This document shows, in pieces, positions 1-6,739 of a stretch of 14,744 nucleotides of DNA. The stretch spans positions 1 to 14,744 of the forward strand of contig DGWL01000104.1 in the NCBI GenBank assembly GCA_002396125.1, written 5' to 3'. Origin of the DNA: Porphyromonadaceae bacterium UBA4259 (lineage in GTDB: Bacteria > Bacteroidota > Bacteroidia > Bacteroidales > Muribaculaceae). The stretch's first letter is position 1; the number at the start of each line of letters is the position of its first letter. The notes under the pieces were generated by a model. That model ran no database searches, was not told where the DNA came from, and saw only the letters and a program-made list of their open reading frames with translations. The position numbers and the translations under genes are program-made.

Positions 1-393
1 AACATCGACGTGGAAGACCTCACCAAGCACCGCATGGACAGCGAGCAAATCATAATTCCTGAGGATGTAGCCGAGCGCGTGAATGCCCGTCGCGATGAGG
101 GCCACAAGGTGTGCGCCATTGGCGTGTCGACCCTGCGTGCCATGGAGAGCTCGGTGAGCATGAACGGCCACATCAAGCCATTCGACGGATGGACCAATAA
201 GTTCATCTTCCCGCCCTACGACTTCACCACTGCCAATGCTCTACTCACCAACTTCCACCTGCCCTATTCAGTCATGCTCATGCTCACTTGCGCCTTTGGC
301 GGCTATGAGAGCGTGATGCAGGCCTACAAGGTGGCTATCGAGGAGAAATACCAGTTTGGAGCCTACGGCGACGCAATGCTCATCGTTGACTGA
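1..393 (+). CDS. queA: S-adenosylmethionine:tRNA ribosyltransferase-isomerase QueA, C-terminal part
   Basis: The 5' end lies outside the window. The family transfers and isomerises the ribosyl group of S-adenosylmethionine onto 7-aminomethyl-7-deazaguanine at the tRNA wobble position, giving epoxyqueuosine in the cytoplasm. The visible ~130 residues carry typical C-terminal motifs: a DLTKHRMDSE segment (E. coli has a similar DIEEHKMHSE), VSTLRAMESS (the family's GTTSVRTLES-like motif), FIFPPYDF followed by ALLTNFHLP, a hydrophobic MLMLTCAFGG helix, and a YQFGAYGDAMLIVD terminus. QueA is usually about 345 residues, so roughly the last 40% is present. The reading frame is intact to TGA. A hairpin terminator follows within 30 bases, so this is probably the last gene of its transcript. 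Confidence 0.95.
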   Translation, partial: NIDVEDLTKHRMDSEQIIIPEDVAERVNARRDEGHKVCAIGVSTLRAMESSVSMNGHIKPFDGWTNKFIFPPYDFTTANALLTNFHLPYSVMLMLTCAFGGYESVMQAYKVAIEEKYQFGAYGDAMLIVD

Positions 394-421
394 CGCGAGC
401 ACTAACTCTCGGGTTTACAAC

Positions 422-463
422 AAAAAAGAGGAGGAACAGTGAATTCTGCTCCTCCTCTTTTTT
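422..463. terminator. Bidirectional intrinsic terminator between convergent genes
   Basis: A perfect 14-bp inverted repeat (arms 422-435 and 450-463) has A-runs on the left edge and T-runs on the right edge. The stem continues after one A-C mismatch with CAG (437-439) pairing CTG (446-448), leaving a six-base loop. The flanking A6 and T6 tracts give each strand a U-tract after the GC-rich stem, so it should terminate both queA (plus strand) and the leftward PhzF-family gene, whose stop is at 476-478. Confidence 0.9.
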
Positions 464-475
464 AATATCCATTTC

Positions 476-1318
476 TCATATCAGCAGTTCGCCTCTGGCA
501 ACTATGGCGCTGGTGCCGCCAGCCCAAATGTCGCCGTCGGCCATGAGGCGGGTAACTACCACCGAGGGCCTGCCCATCGCCTCGCCCTGCATGATGCGGC
601 ACTCGGCCGGGCGCGCGATGACGCCATGGCGTTGCAGGTAGTGAGTGAGGGCGGCATTGGCGGTGCCGGTGGCGCTTTCCTCGTCGATGCCGTAGAGTGG
701 CCCGAAGTTGCGCGCATGGGCGGTGTAGCCGTCGTTGCTCAGCGCAAAGGCATGCACCCCCGTCACGCCAAGCTCACGGCTCAGCTGTGCCAGCGCTGTC
801 ATGTCGGGCTTGAGTGCTTGCAGTTGCTCCACCGTGTCGAGCGGCATCATCACGTCGGGTAAGCCGGTACTCACAATCTCGATTGGTAGCCCACAAGAAA
901 CCACGCCGGCTCCCATGATGTGGTGCAATAGCTGCGGGTCGACATGGGTGTCGACGATGCGTGCCGGCGCCATTTGCAGCATCACCTGTTCACCGGTTTT
1001 CACCTGCAAGTCGCCCGCGAGAGTGTGGTTGAGGCACATTGTTCCGTCGGCCACTATGCCCTCGCTCCTGAGCACTCCGAAGGTGGCGACGGTGGCGTGC
1101 CCACACAGTTCTACCTCGGCGGCGGGAGTGAAATAGCGCACCGTGAACTCGGCGGGGCCGTTTTGCTTGACAAAGGCCGTCTCGCTGTAGCTGAACTCTG
1201 CCGCTACCAGCCGCATCAACTCGTCGTCGGGAAACTCGGCATCGCCAAGCAATACCACTCCGGCAGGATTTCCACCAAATGCACCGGTGGCAAACGCGTC
1301 AACAATAAAATATCTCAT
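476..1318 (-). CDS. PhzF-family isomerase/epimerase
   Basis: This 280-residue protein fits the usual PhzF-fold length (about 260-300). Recognisable elements are the N-terminal YFIVDAFATGAFGGNPAGVV, the segment SYSETAFV with Glu46 at the position of the family's catalytic glutamate, VELCGHATVATF at about 69-80, and a C-terminal GIDEESATGTANAAL at about 210-224, equivalent to the DPVTGSA-like motif. The family includes phenazine isomerase PhzF and many uncharacterised homologues, and relates to diaminopimelate epimerase. No phenazine genes are nearby, so phenazine synthesis is not implied and the substrate is unknown. The ATG at 1318-1316 is preferred because the family motif begins right at MRYFIVDAF. 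It converges on queA across a shared terminator. A possible promoter lies just upstream at 1346-1339. Confidence 0.9.
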   Translation of the reverse strand: MRYFIVDAFATGAFGGNPAGVVLLGDAEFPDDELMRLVAAEFSYSETAFVKQNGPAEFTVRYFTPAAEVELCGHATVATFGVLRSEGIVADGTMCLNHTLAGDLQVKTGEQVMLQMAPARIVDTHVDPQLLHHIMGAGVVSCGLPIEIVSTGLPDVMMPLDTVEQLQALKPDMTALAQLSRELGVTGVHAFALSNDGYTAHARNFGPLYGIDEESATGTANAALTHYLQRHGVIARPAECRIMQGEAMGRPSVVVTRLMADGDIWAGGTSAIVARGELLI

Positions 1319-1338
1319 AATAAGTAATAATTAGGTTT

Positions 1339-1346
1339 CAAAGTTA
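1339..1346 (-). promoter_or_regulatory. Possible -7 box for the PhzF-family gene
   Basis: Read on the minus strand this is TAACTTTG, a full match to the Bacteroidetes -7 consensus TAnnTTTG, 20 bases upstream of the ATG. I see no good TTTG -33 element at 19-21 bases upstream, so the call rests on the -7 box and position alone. Confidence 0.4.
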
Positions 1347-1382
1347 CACTTTTTCCTCAAGCTGTTAAAACTTTCTTGCGAA

Positions 1383-1563
1383 AAAGTGAGAGGAGAGAGG
1401 CACACGAATTCATTAATAATCAAACAAAGTCAACAAATGAAAACAAAATCAACAAAAAATATTTGTTTTCTTTGTTAGGGTTTGTTGTTTTTGTTTGACC
1501 TTCATCGGCAATAGTCCTTAATAAAACATCAACTGAGATATTGTCCTTAATTGTCGTCTAAAA
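1383..1563 (+). repeat. Left copy of an inverted, hairpin-forming intergenic repeat
   Basis: This non-coding AT-rich stretch recurs in inverted orientation at 9001-9144. Two blocks align without gaps: 1397-1437 against the complement of 9099-9139 with 38 of 41 identical, and 1481-1522 against the complement of 9012-9053 with 36 of 42 identical. Shorter matches continue outward (AAGTGAG near 1384-1390) and inward (AATTGTCGT near 1549-1557). The copy is internally self-complementary: 1420-1437 pairs with 1481-1498 at 16 of 18 positions, and GAAAACAAA (1439-1447) pairs with TTTGTTTTC (1462-1470). It contains no ORF of note. The sequence resembles a MITE-like or REP-like element, but no transposase ends or target duplications could be recognised. 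Confidence 0.8.
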
Positions 1564-1605
1564 AGAAGACAAACCGCCTCACAGGCAATTGTTCTTGATT
1601 CGTCT
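1511..1605 (+). repeat. Short degenerate direct repeats at the inner end of the left repeat
   Basis: ATAGTCCTTAAT (1511-1522) recurs as ATTGTCCTTAAT (1540-1551) with one difference, and a third looser version, GGCAATTGTTCTTGATTCGTCT, lies at 1584-1605. The second and third also share the trailing CGTCT. The right-hand copy of the large repeat has only one such unit (GTTGTTCTTAATTGTCGT on its minus strand), so the left copy appears to have expanded by local duplication. From 1606 to 1739 I see only AT-rich sequence and a TTGGTTCA pair at 1624-1631 and 1634-1641. Confidence 0.5.
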
Positions 1606-1739
1606 GAGACAGAGAAAAACGATTTGGTTCAAATTGGTTCATTTTGAGGGTTTTCTGGGTGTTGACGGATGGTGGCGAGGTGATTATTTCGCGCCAAACC
1701 TATTATTTTTTGGGGTGATTGTGAAAAAATGTGCATTTT

Positions 1740-1771
1740 TTTGGGATTTATTATAAATTATAGTATCTTTG
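1740..1771 (+). promoter_or_regulatory. Bacteroidetes-type promoter for the 1575-aa secreted protein gene
   Basis: TTTG at 1740-1743 is followed after 20 bases by TATCTTTG at 1764-1771. Both boxes match the -33/-7 consensus TTTG and TAnnTTTG with accepted spacing. Transcription would start near 1777-1780, giving a leader of about 140 bases. Confidence 0.85.
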
Positions 1772-1918
1772 CGCTCTGAAAAATAACCATGTACGACTTT
1801 TTGCTAGTAACAATGTTAAGGAAATAAGTGCATGCAATTAGTAATAGGTGGTTATAGGAATCTTCTTTTATTTTAAGGAATAAACTTAATTAAATATTAA
1901 AACTAAAACTATTTATTT
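1772..1918 (+). other. Long A/T-rich 5' leader of the 1575-aa protein gene
   Basis: About 140 bases separate the inferred start site from the ATG. The last 40 bases are almost entirely A and T with no Shine-Dalgarno sequence, a pattern common before well-translated Bacteroidetes genes. A 12-codon ORF (1789-1827) is present but has no supporting evidence. No riboswitch fold was recognised. Confidence 0.5.
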
Positions 1919-4900
1919 ATGAGGAAAGCGATTACTTTCGCATTGACACTGGTAGTAGCAATGGTGGGCATGACTGTTATGGCTCAGGCTCCACAGACCG
2001 GTGTTTATCGAATTCAGAATGTTGCCACCTCTAAGTATGTCAAAGTGACCGGTCCCTATGCGGCAGCACCCAGCGAGGCATCGCAGGCTACAGCCAGCGA
2101 CATCAGCGTGGGCATTGCCGGCAAGAACGACAACGGCAGCTACAAGCTCAACTCACTGTCTTCGACCTATGGCGAGAACAATACCAAGGTCGAGGTGTAT
2201 GACTACATTGGTAAGGCACTCATCATTGGCGAGAGTCTGCTCAGGGAAACATTGAGCAGCTCCAGCCCTGCAAATGTACAACGTGCGCTCGACGAGATGA
2301 AAAAGCTCGTTCGCGAGAATGCCTACATGAGCATCAAGCCCGTGGATGGCAAGGCCGACACTTACTATGCTATCGCAATTGTGCCAACAATCCCCGACTA
2401 CGTGGAGGCTGAGTGGGCTAAAAAGTTCCCCGGCTACAGCTCGGACTATGGCACCGACATGTGGGCATGGTGTGTTGAACAGGTTTACAATTACCTGAAT
2501 AACCATAGCGGTGCCGGCGGCACCGATGCCGGCTTGGCAGCCAAAATCAAGGCCAATCTGAAGAAGATACATCCCGGCAAGACCTACTTGCTCACCGGCG
2601 ATGCCGATGGCACTTTTGGCTACGTTGAGGCTAATTCCGACCTCACCGGCCCTGCCAATGCCGAGTGGAAACTCGTGCCAAAGGCCAACACCGACAACAT
2701 GAGCGACGGCACCTACAAGGTGCGCAACATCCACAGCGGCAAGTATGTGAAGATTCACGGCAAGTACTACGCTAAGCCCGATGCCGAGAGCGAGGCCGAT
2801 GCCAGCGAGCTGCGCATCACCATTGCAGGCAAGAACGAGGATGGCAGCGACCGCGTCACCAACGTGGGCGCCACCTTCAACGGCGAGAACATTGAGATTT
2901 ACAGCTATATCGAGAAAGCTATCTTGCTTGGCAAGACCGCTATCTACAACGTGCTCACTCAGGGCGACGGTGTGAATCCCGCCAGCCCGGCCAACATCCT
3001 CATCGCTCAAAACTTCATGGAGAATTTCATCCTTGAAAACGCGTTCATGAGCATGAAGGGCGTTGATGGCAAAGACGCTGTCTATGCCTACGCTCACATT
3101 CCCGAGCTGCCACCCGACGTGGTTAATGCCATGGTGGGTCACATCGCAGGTGTGAACAATGCCGACGAATGTTGGCAATATGGCGTGAACTATGTGAAGC
3201 AATATCTCACCGGTGGCACCGACAACACCCTCAAGTCCTATATCCTTGCCAACATCGACAACATCAAGCCAGGCGTGACCTACTACCTGGGTGCCGAGGA
3301 GAACAACACCTTCGACTACTACCCCAAGGGCGCCGGCAATGGCCTGGAGGCCGACTTCAACGCCATTAAGGACAACGATTGGTATCAGTGGGGATTTGAC
3401 GTTGAGGAGATTGAGCCCGAGAACCTCACCAGTGGCACCTACAAGGTGCGCAACGTTGACACCGGCCACTACGTTAAGGTTACCGGTCCCTACTATGCTC
3501 GCCCATTTGAGACCGAGGCCAATGCCAGCGAGATTCATGTGACCTACGCCGGCAAGCTTGAGGACGGCAGCTACAAGGTGACCAATCTGAGCTCTACCTA
3601 CACCGACGCTAATGGCAAGGAGCACACAGTGGACGTGCTGGGCTACATCAACAAGGCTATCTTGCTGGGCAAGGGCGCCATTGCCGCTGTACTCAAAGAC
3701 ATGTCGGAACAGGAAGACATTGAGTATGCTCAAGACTACATGGAGAAGTTCATTCGCGAGAATGCCTACATGCACATCATGCCCGTGAGCGGCACCAACT
3801 ATGTGTATGCCTACGCCACCATCCCCGAGATTCCCTACGACGTTTATCACGAGATGCATCGTCATGGCGTGATCGCCGAGGAAACCAAGGAGGCTGCATG
3901 GGCCTATGGCGTGGACTACGTGAAGAAATATCTCAGCACTCACGGCACCAACAGCACCCTCGCTGCCTACGTGCTCAACAATATCGACAAGATTAAGCAG
4001 GGACACACCTACTACCTGAGCGAGGATGACGACCAGACATTCGGCTACGTTGACGCCGAGGTTTTCAGCGCTAGCAATGCCCGCCTGCAGTGGGGCATGG
4101 ACATTGAGCAGGAAGACCAGCCTGTGGAGAGCGACTTCTACAAGATCCACAACGTGGGCCAGGACAAGTACGTTCACGTTGAAGGCATGTACTACGCTAA
4201 GGTGAATGCCGACGAGGCAGGCGCCACTCCCATCCAGGTTACCGTGGGCGAGCAGATGAGCGACGGCAGTTACAAGGTTACCAACCTCGTGGGCGACGGC
4301 CACGACGTGCAACAGTACATCCAGCACGCTATCGAGCTTGGCGAGGCCGTTATCGACAAGGTGCTCACCGGCAGGTCTACTCCCGAGCACATCCAGCAGG
4401 CCAAGGACCGCATGCGTGAGTTTATCGAGGCTAACGCCTTCATGCAGATTCGTCAAGTGCCAGGCGAGGAGAACGCTTACTATGCCTACGCCACCGCTCC
4501 TGTCATCCCCGACGATATCGTGAGCGCTTGGCGCGCCAAGTATCCCAATTGGGATGGCGACATGTGGTCGTGGTGCGTGGCTAAGGTTAAGGAATATCTC
4601 ACCGAGCACAGTGGGCAGGGCGGCACCAACAGCACCCTCATCTCTCTCGTGCGTGCCAACATCGACAACATCAAGGAAGGCCACACCTACTACCTCAGCG
4701 CCGAGAGCAACGGCACCTTCGGCTACGAAGACGCAACAACTGTCGACCTGCAAAACACCAACTTCTGGTGGGGCTTTGCCGACGCTGTGAAGGCTGAGCC
4801 CGTGAAAGGCTACTTCCGCATCAAGAATGCCGGTCAGGATGGCAAGTATGTTCTAGTTACCGGTCCGTTTAGCGCAGCTCCCACCGCTTCGCTCGACGAA

Positions 4901-6646
4901 GCATTGACCGCTGCCGGCACTGTAATTTACCTGGGTACAGGCGAGACCAAGAACACCAAGACGCTACCCATCAGCAAGCTTCGCTCTCAGGGCGTTGACG
5001 TGGGCGACTACATGTTGCTCATCAACGACATGCTGGGCATTATCGCCGACGCCGGCGTGAAGGTTGTTAACGACAAGATTGCCGAGAATCCAAACTATAG
5101 CCAGTATGCCGGTCTTGTAGAGCCACTGGTTAAAACTTTGGTTGGCACCCTCGATCTCAACCTCTACACCGCCCCCGTCATCACCACCGATGGCAAGCAG
5201 GCCTATACCCTCGAGGTTAATATCCCCGACCTGGCTGAGTATTGCGACCTGGCTAACACCGCTCTCAGCGCCATTGGCAAGGACAAGACCGCGCTGGTCA
5301 ACAAGCTCAAGGCCATGGAAGTTGAAGCTACCCAAAATGGAAATGCCATGATGGCTAAGCTATATAACATCGCATGGCGCACAGCTCAATATCTTGACGA
5401 ACCCGACGAAATGTGGGCTAAGCTCAAAGAGAACGCTATACCCTATGTGCAGAGCTACTTCATTGATGGCAACGGCAACACCGGCGGTGTGGGTCTGCAA
5501 CCTGCTATAGGACAACTGCTTCTCAACGCTCTGCAGCGCCCCGACTTCAACTATGGCACTACCTATTGCCTGCGTCAGGATGCCGATGGCACATTTGGCT
5601 ATGACAGCAAGGATGAGCTTGCCAATGTTGATGCCGGCAAGTGGCTGCTCGAGCCTTTCGACACTGATGATCCAAACTACGACGCCGAGGCACATCAGCC
5701 ATTCTACCTCAAGGCCGACATGGCTCAAGCCACTATCACCGACAAGGAAGGTGAGGGTGTGACCAACGTGGGCGATACCTACTACTTCACCACCGCTTAC
5801 CTCGACTTCGACGCTAAGATTGAGAACCAGAATGGAGAGGTTGACGTTTACACCGTTTCAGCAACTCGCAAGGCTACATCGCAAGTGAATGCTGTTGGCG
5901 ACAAGCCGGCTCACACCAATGTTTATTACATTGCCACTCTGAGCAAGGTGGAAGGCAACGTTATCCCGGCACAAACTCCGGTTGTAGTGCGCACTAAGCT
6001 TGCCCCCGTGGAGGCCGAGCTCAACGTGACTTTGCGCCCAAGCGGCGAGCCCACCAAGCCCGCTGTTGAGACCGCAAGTCTTAGCCAACTGAAGGAAATG
6101 CTCAAGGAGCTGCTCTATTCTAAACTCGGCATTCAAGATGCAACAACCATGGGCATCCGTCCAAAGGTTATCTCCGAGCAAACAGAAGGAAACCTCCTCG
6201 TGGGATCGTTCTTTGGAGAGGATGTAGAGAGTGAAGATGCCAACAACTACCTTGCTCTTGGCAAGAAGGAACTTGTGCAAGACAATCTATCGGTTGGTCT
6301 CGACATGAATGGACTTGGTTTCTGGAAGGATAATGTTCAGAGGCTTGAAGGCAACAATGCTTACTTGCTTGGTTACAATCGTGAAACAGAGAGAATCGTT
6401 GATGAGAACTTCACAACCGATACATCATTTGACCAAGGCGACCCAAGCAATCCTCCAGGCTTCATCTTTGAGTATCCTGATGGAACTTTCACAAGCATTG
6501 ATAATGTTGCCACAACCAAGCAAGTTAAGTCGGTAATCTACTACAACACTCTTGGTATCGAGAGCACCACTCCATTCGATGGCGTGAACATTATTGTGAC
6601 CACCTTTACCGATGGCACTCGTGCCGTGGTTAAGGCAATCAAATAA
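1919..6646 (+). CDS. Large secreted tandem-repeat protein with conserved C-terminal tail
   Basis: I do not recognise a named family. The 1575 residues begin with a signal peptide (about 1-24, ending VMAQA), so the protein is exported. Residues 27-260, 261-502, 503-734 and 735-959 are four homologous units of 225-242 aa. Residues 960-1257 are a divergent, longer fifth unit. Each unit opens with a pattern like GTYKVRNVxSGKYVKVTGPYY, which resembles the start of ricin-type lectin repeats, has a central helical stretch (AILLGKxAI, FIxENAYM), then a WxWxVxxVKxYL segment, and closes with a TYYLxxExxxTFGY pattern. Residues 1258-1525 form a beta-rich region shared with the next gene. Residues 1534-1575 form a tail (YYNTLGIES, PFDGVNIIV, FTDGT, terminal KAIK) that looks like a Bacteroidetes sorting or secretion tail, possibly type IX. 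A surface or adhesive role is inference. Start: the ATG precedes the signal peptide directly. Confidence 0.85.
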   Translation: MRKAITFALTLVVAMVGMTVMAQAPQTGVYRIQNVATSKYVKVTGPYAAAPSEASQATASDISVGIAGKNDNGSYKLNSLSSTYGENNTKVEVYDYIGKALIIGESLLRETLSSSSPANVQRALDEMKKLVRENAYMSIKPVDGKADTYYAIAIVPTIPDYVEAEWAKKFPGYSSDYGTDMWAWCVEQVYNYLNNHSGAGGTDAGLAAKIKANLKKIHPGKTYLLTGDADGTFGYVEANSDLTGPANAEWKLVPKANTDNMSDGTYKVRNIHSGKYVKIHGKYYAKPDAESEADASELRITIAGKNEDGSDRVTNVGATFNGENIEIYSYIEKAILLGKTAIYNVLTQGDGVNPASPANILIAQNFMENFILENAFMSMKGVDGKDAVYAYAHIPELPPDVVNAMVGHIAGVNNADECWQYGVNYVKQYLTGGTDNTLKSYILANIDNIKPGVTYYLGAEENNTFDYYPKGAGNGLEADFNAIKDNDWYQWGFDVEEIEPENLTSGTYKVRNVDTGHYVKVTGPYYARPFETEANASEIHVTYAGKLEDGSYKVTNLSSTYTDANGKEHTVDVLGYINKAILLGKGAIAAVLKDMSEQEDIEYAQDYMEKFIRENAYMHIMPVSGTNYVYAYATIPEIPYDVYHEMHRHGVIAEETKEAAWAYGVDYVKKYLSTHGTNSTLAAYVLNNIDKIKQGHTYYLSEDDDQTFGYVDAEVFSASNARLQWGMDIEQEDQPVESDFYKIHNVGQDKYVHVEGMYYAKVNADEAGATPIQVTVGEQMSDGSYKVTNLVGDGHDVQQYIQHAIELGEAVIDKVLTGRSTPEHIQQAKDRMREFIEANAFMQIRQVPGEENAYYAYATAPVIPDDIVSAWRAKYPNWDGDMWSWCVAKVKEYLTEHSGQGGTNSTLISLVRANIDNIKEGHTYYLSAESNGTFGYEDATTVDLQNTNFWWGFADAVKAEPVKGYFRIKNAGQDGKYVLVTGPFSAAPTASLDEALTAAGTVIYLGTGETKNTKTLPISKLRSQGVDVGDYMLLINDMLGIIADAGVKVVNDKIAENPNYSQYAGLVEPLVKTLVGTLDLNLYTAPVITTDGKQAYTLEVNIPDLAEYCDLANTALSAIGKDKTALVNKLKAMEVEATQNGNAMMAKLYNIAWRTAQYLDEPDEMWAKLKENAIPYVQSYFIDGNGNTGGVGLQPAIGQLLLNALQRPDFNYGTTYCLRQDADGTFGYDSKDELANVDAGKWLLEPFDTDDPNYDAEAHQPFYLKADMAQATITDKEGEGVTNVGDTYYFTTAYLDFDAKIENQNGEVDVYTVSATRKATSQVNAVGDKPAHTNVYYIATLSKVEGNVIPAQTPVVVRTKLAPVEAELNVTLRPSGEPTKPAVETASLSQLKEMLKELLYSKLGIQDATTMGIRPKVISEQTEGNLLVGSFFGEDVESEDANNYLALGKKELVQDNLSVGLDMNGLGFWKDNVQRLEGNNAYLLGYNRETERIVDENFTTDTSFDQGDPSNPPGFIFEYPDGTFTSIDNVATTKQVKSVIYYNTLGIESTTPFDGVNIIVTTFTDGTRAVVKAIK
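1997..5689 (+). repeat. Five in-frame coding repeat units within the secreted protein
   Basis: Units run 1997-2698, 2699-3424, 3425-4120, 4121-4795 and 4796-5689 (the last divergent and longer). DNA similarity persists in places: a 21-base exact match occurs at 2708-2728 and 3434-3454, exactly one unit (726 bases) apart, encoding GTYKVRN. Elsewhere the units differ at many codons, so the duplications are old with some local conservation or conversion. The stretch is GC-rich at third positions. Confidence 0.85.
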
Positions 6647-6655
6647 TTAAATCAT

Positions 6656-6710
6656 TAATCAACAAGGGTAGGCATTAACATTAATTTAAGCCTACCCTTG
6701 TTATTGATTA
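6656..6710 (+). terminator. Strong stem-loop between the two secreted-protein genes
   Basis: A perfect 13-bp inverted repeat (6661-6673 with 6690-6702, arm AACAAGGGTAGGC) encloses a 16-base loop. It can be extended by TAATC (6656-6660) pairing GATTA (6706-6710) across a three-base bulge. It starts nine bases after the TAA of the upstream gene and ends 29 bases before the next ATG. The downstream tract is AT-rich but not a clean U-run, so it may be a terminator, a partial terminator or an mRNA 3'-end stabiliser. No consensus promoter was found between it and the next gene. Confidence 0.7.
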
Positions 6711-6739
6711 TTTACCTTTATAACGGAATCAAGATAATA

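Noticed and set aside
476..1318. Involvement of the PhzF-like gene in phenazine biosynthesis
   Set aside because: No other phenazine genes are in the window, and the family contains many members outside that pathway.
626..1327. Several plus-strand frames of 78-133 codons opposite the PhzF-family gene
   Set aside because: The minus-strand gene has full family motifs, and the plus frames are repetitive-looking shadows with no recognisable content.
1397..1605. Possible CRISPR array, because of repeated AT-rich motifs upstream of the large gene
   Set aside because: The repeats are short, degenerate and irregularly spaced (29 and about 46-48 bases), there are no uniform spacers, and no cas genes are present.
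1789..1827. A 12-codon frame in the leader of the 1575-aa protein gene
   Set aside because: Very short, no ribosome-binding site, far from the main start, and unremarkable codons. It is not distinguishable from chance.
2153..4753. An 866-codon open frame on the minus strand inside the secreted repeat-protein gene
   Set aside because: It mirrors the GC-rich third-position codons and repeats of the plus-strand gene, has no domain or signal features, and no promoter at its 5' end. The plus frame has a signal peptide, promoter and coherent repeats.
6698..6739. Upstream extension of the 731-aa protein to a TTG at 6698
   Set aside because: The extension overlaps the 3' arm of a hairpin and places 14 residues before a complete signal peptide. 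ATG 6740 is the better start.
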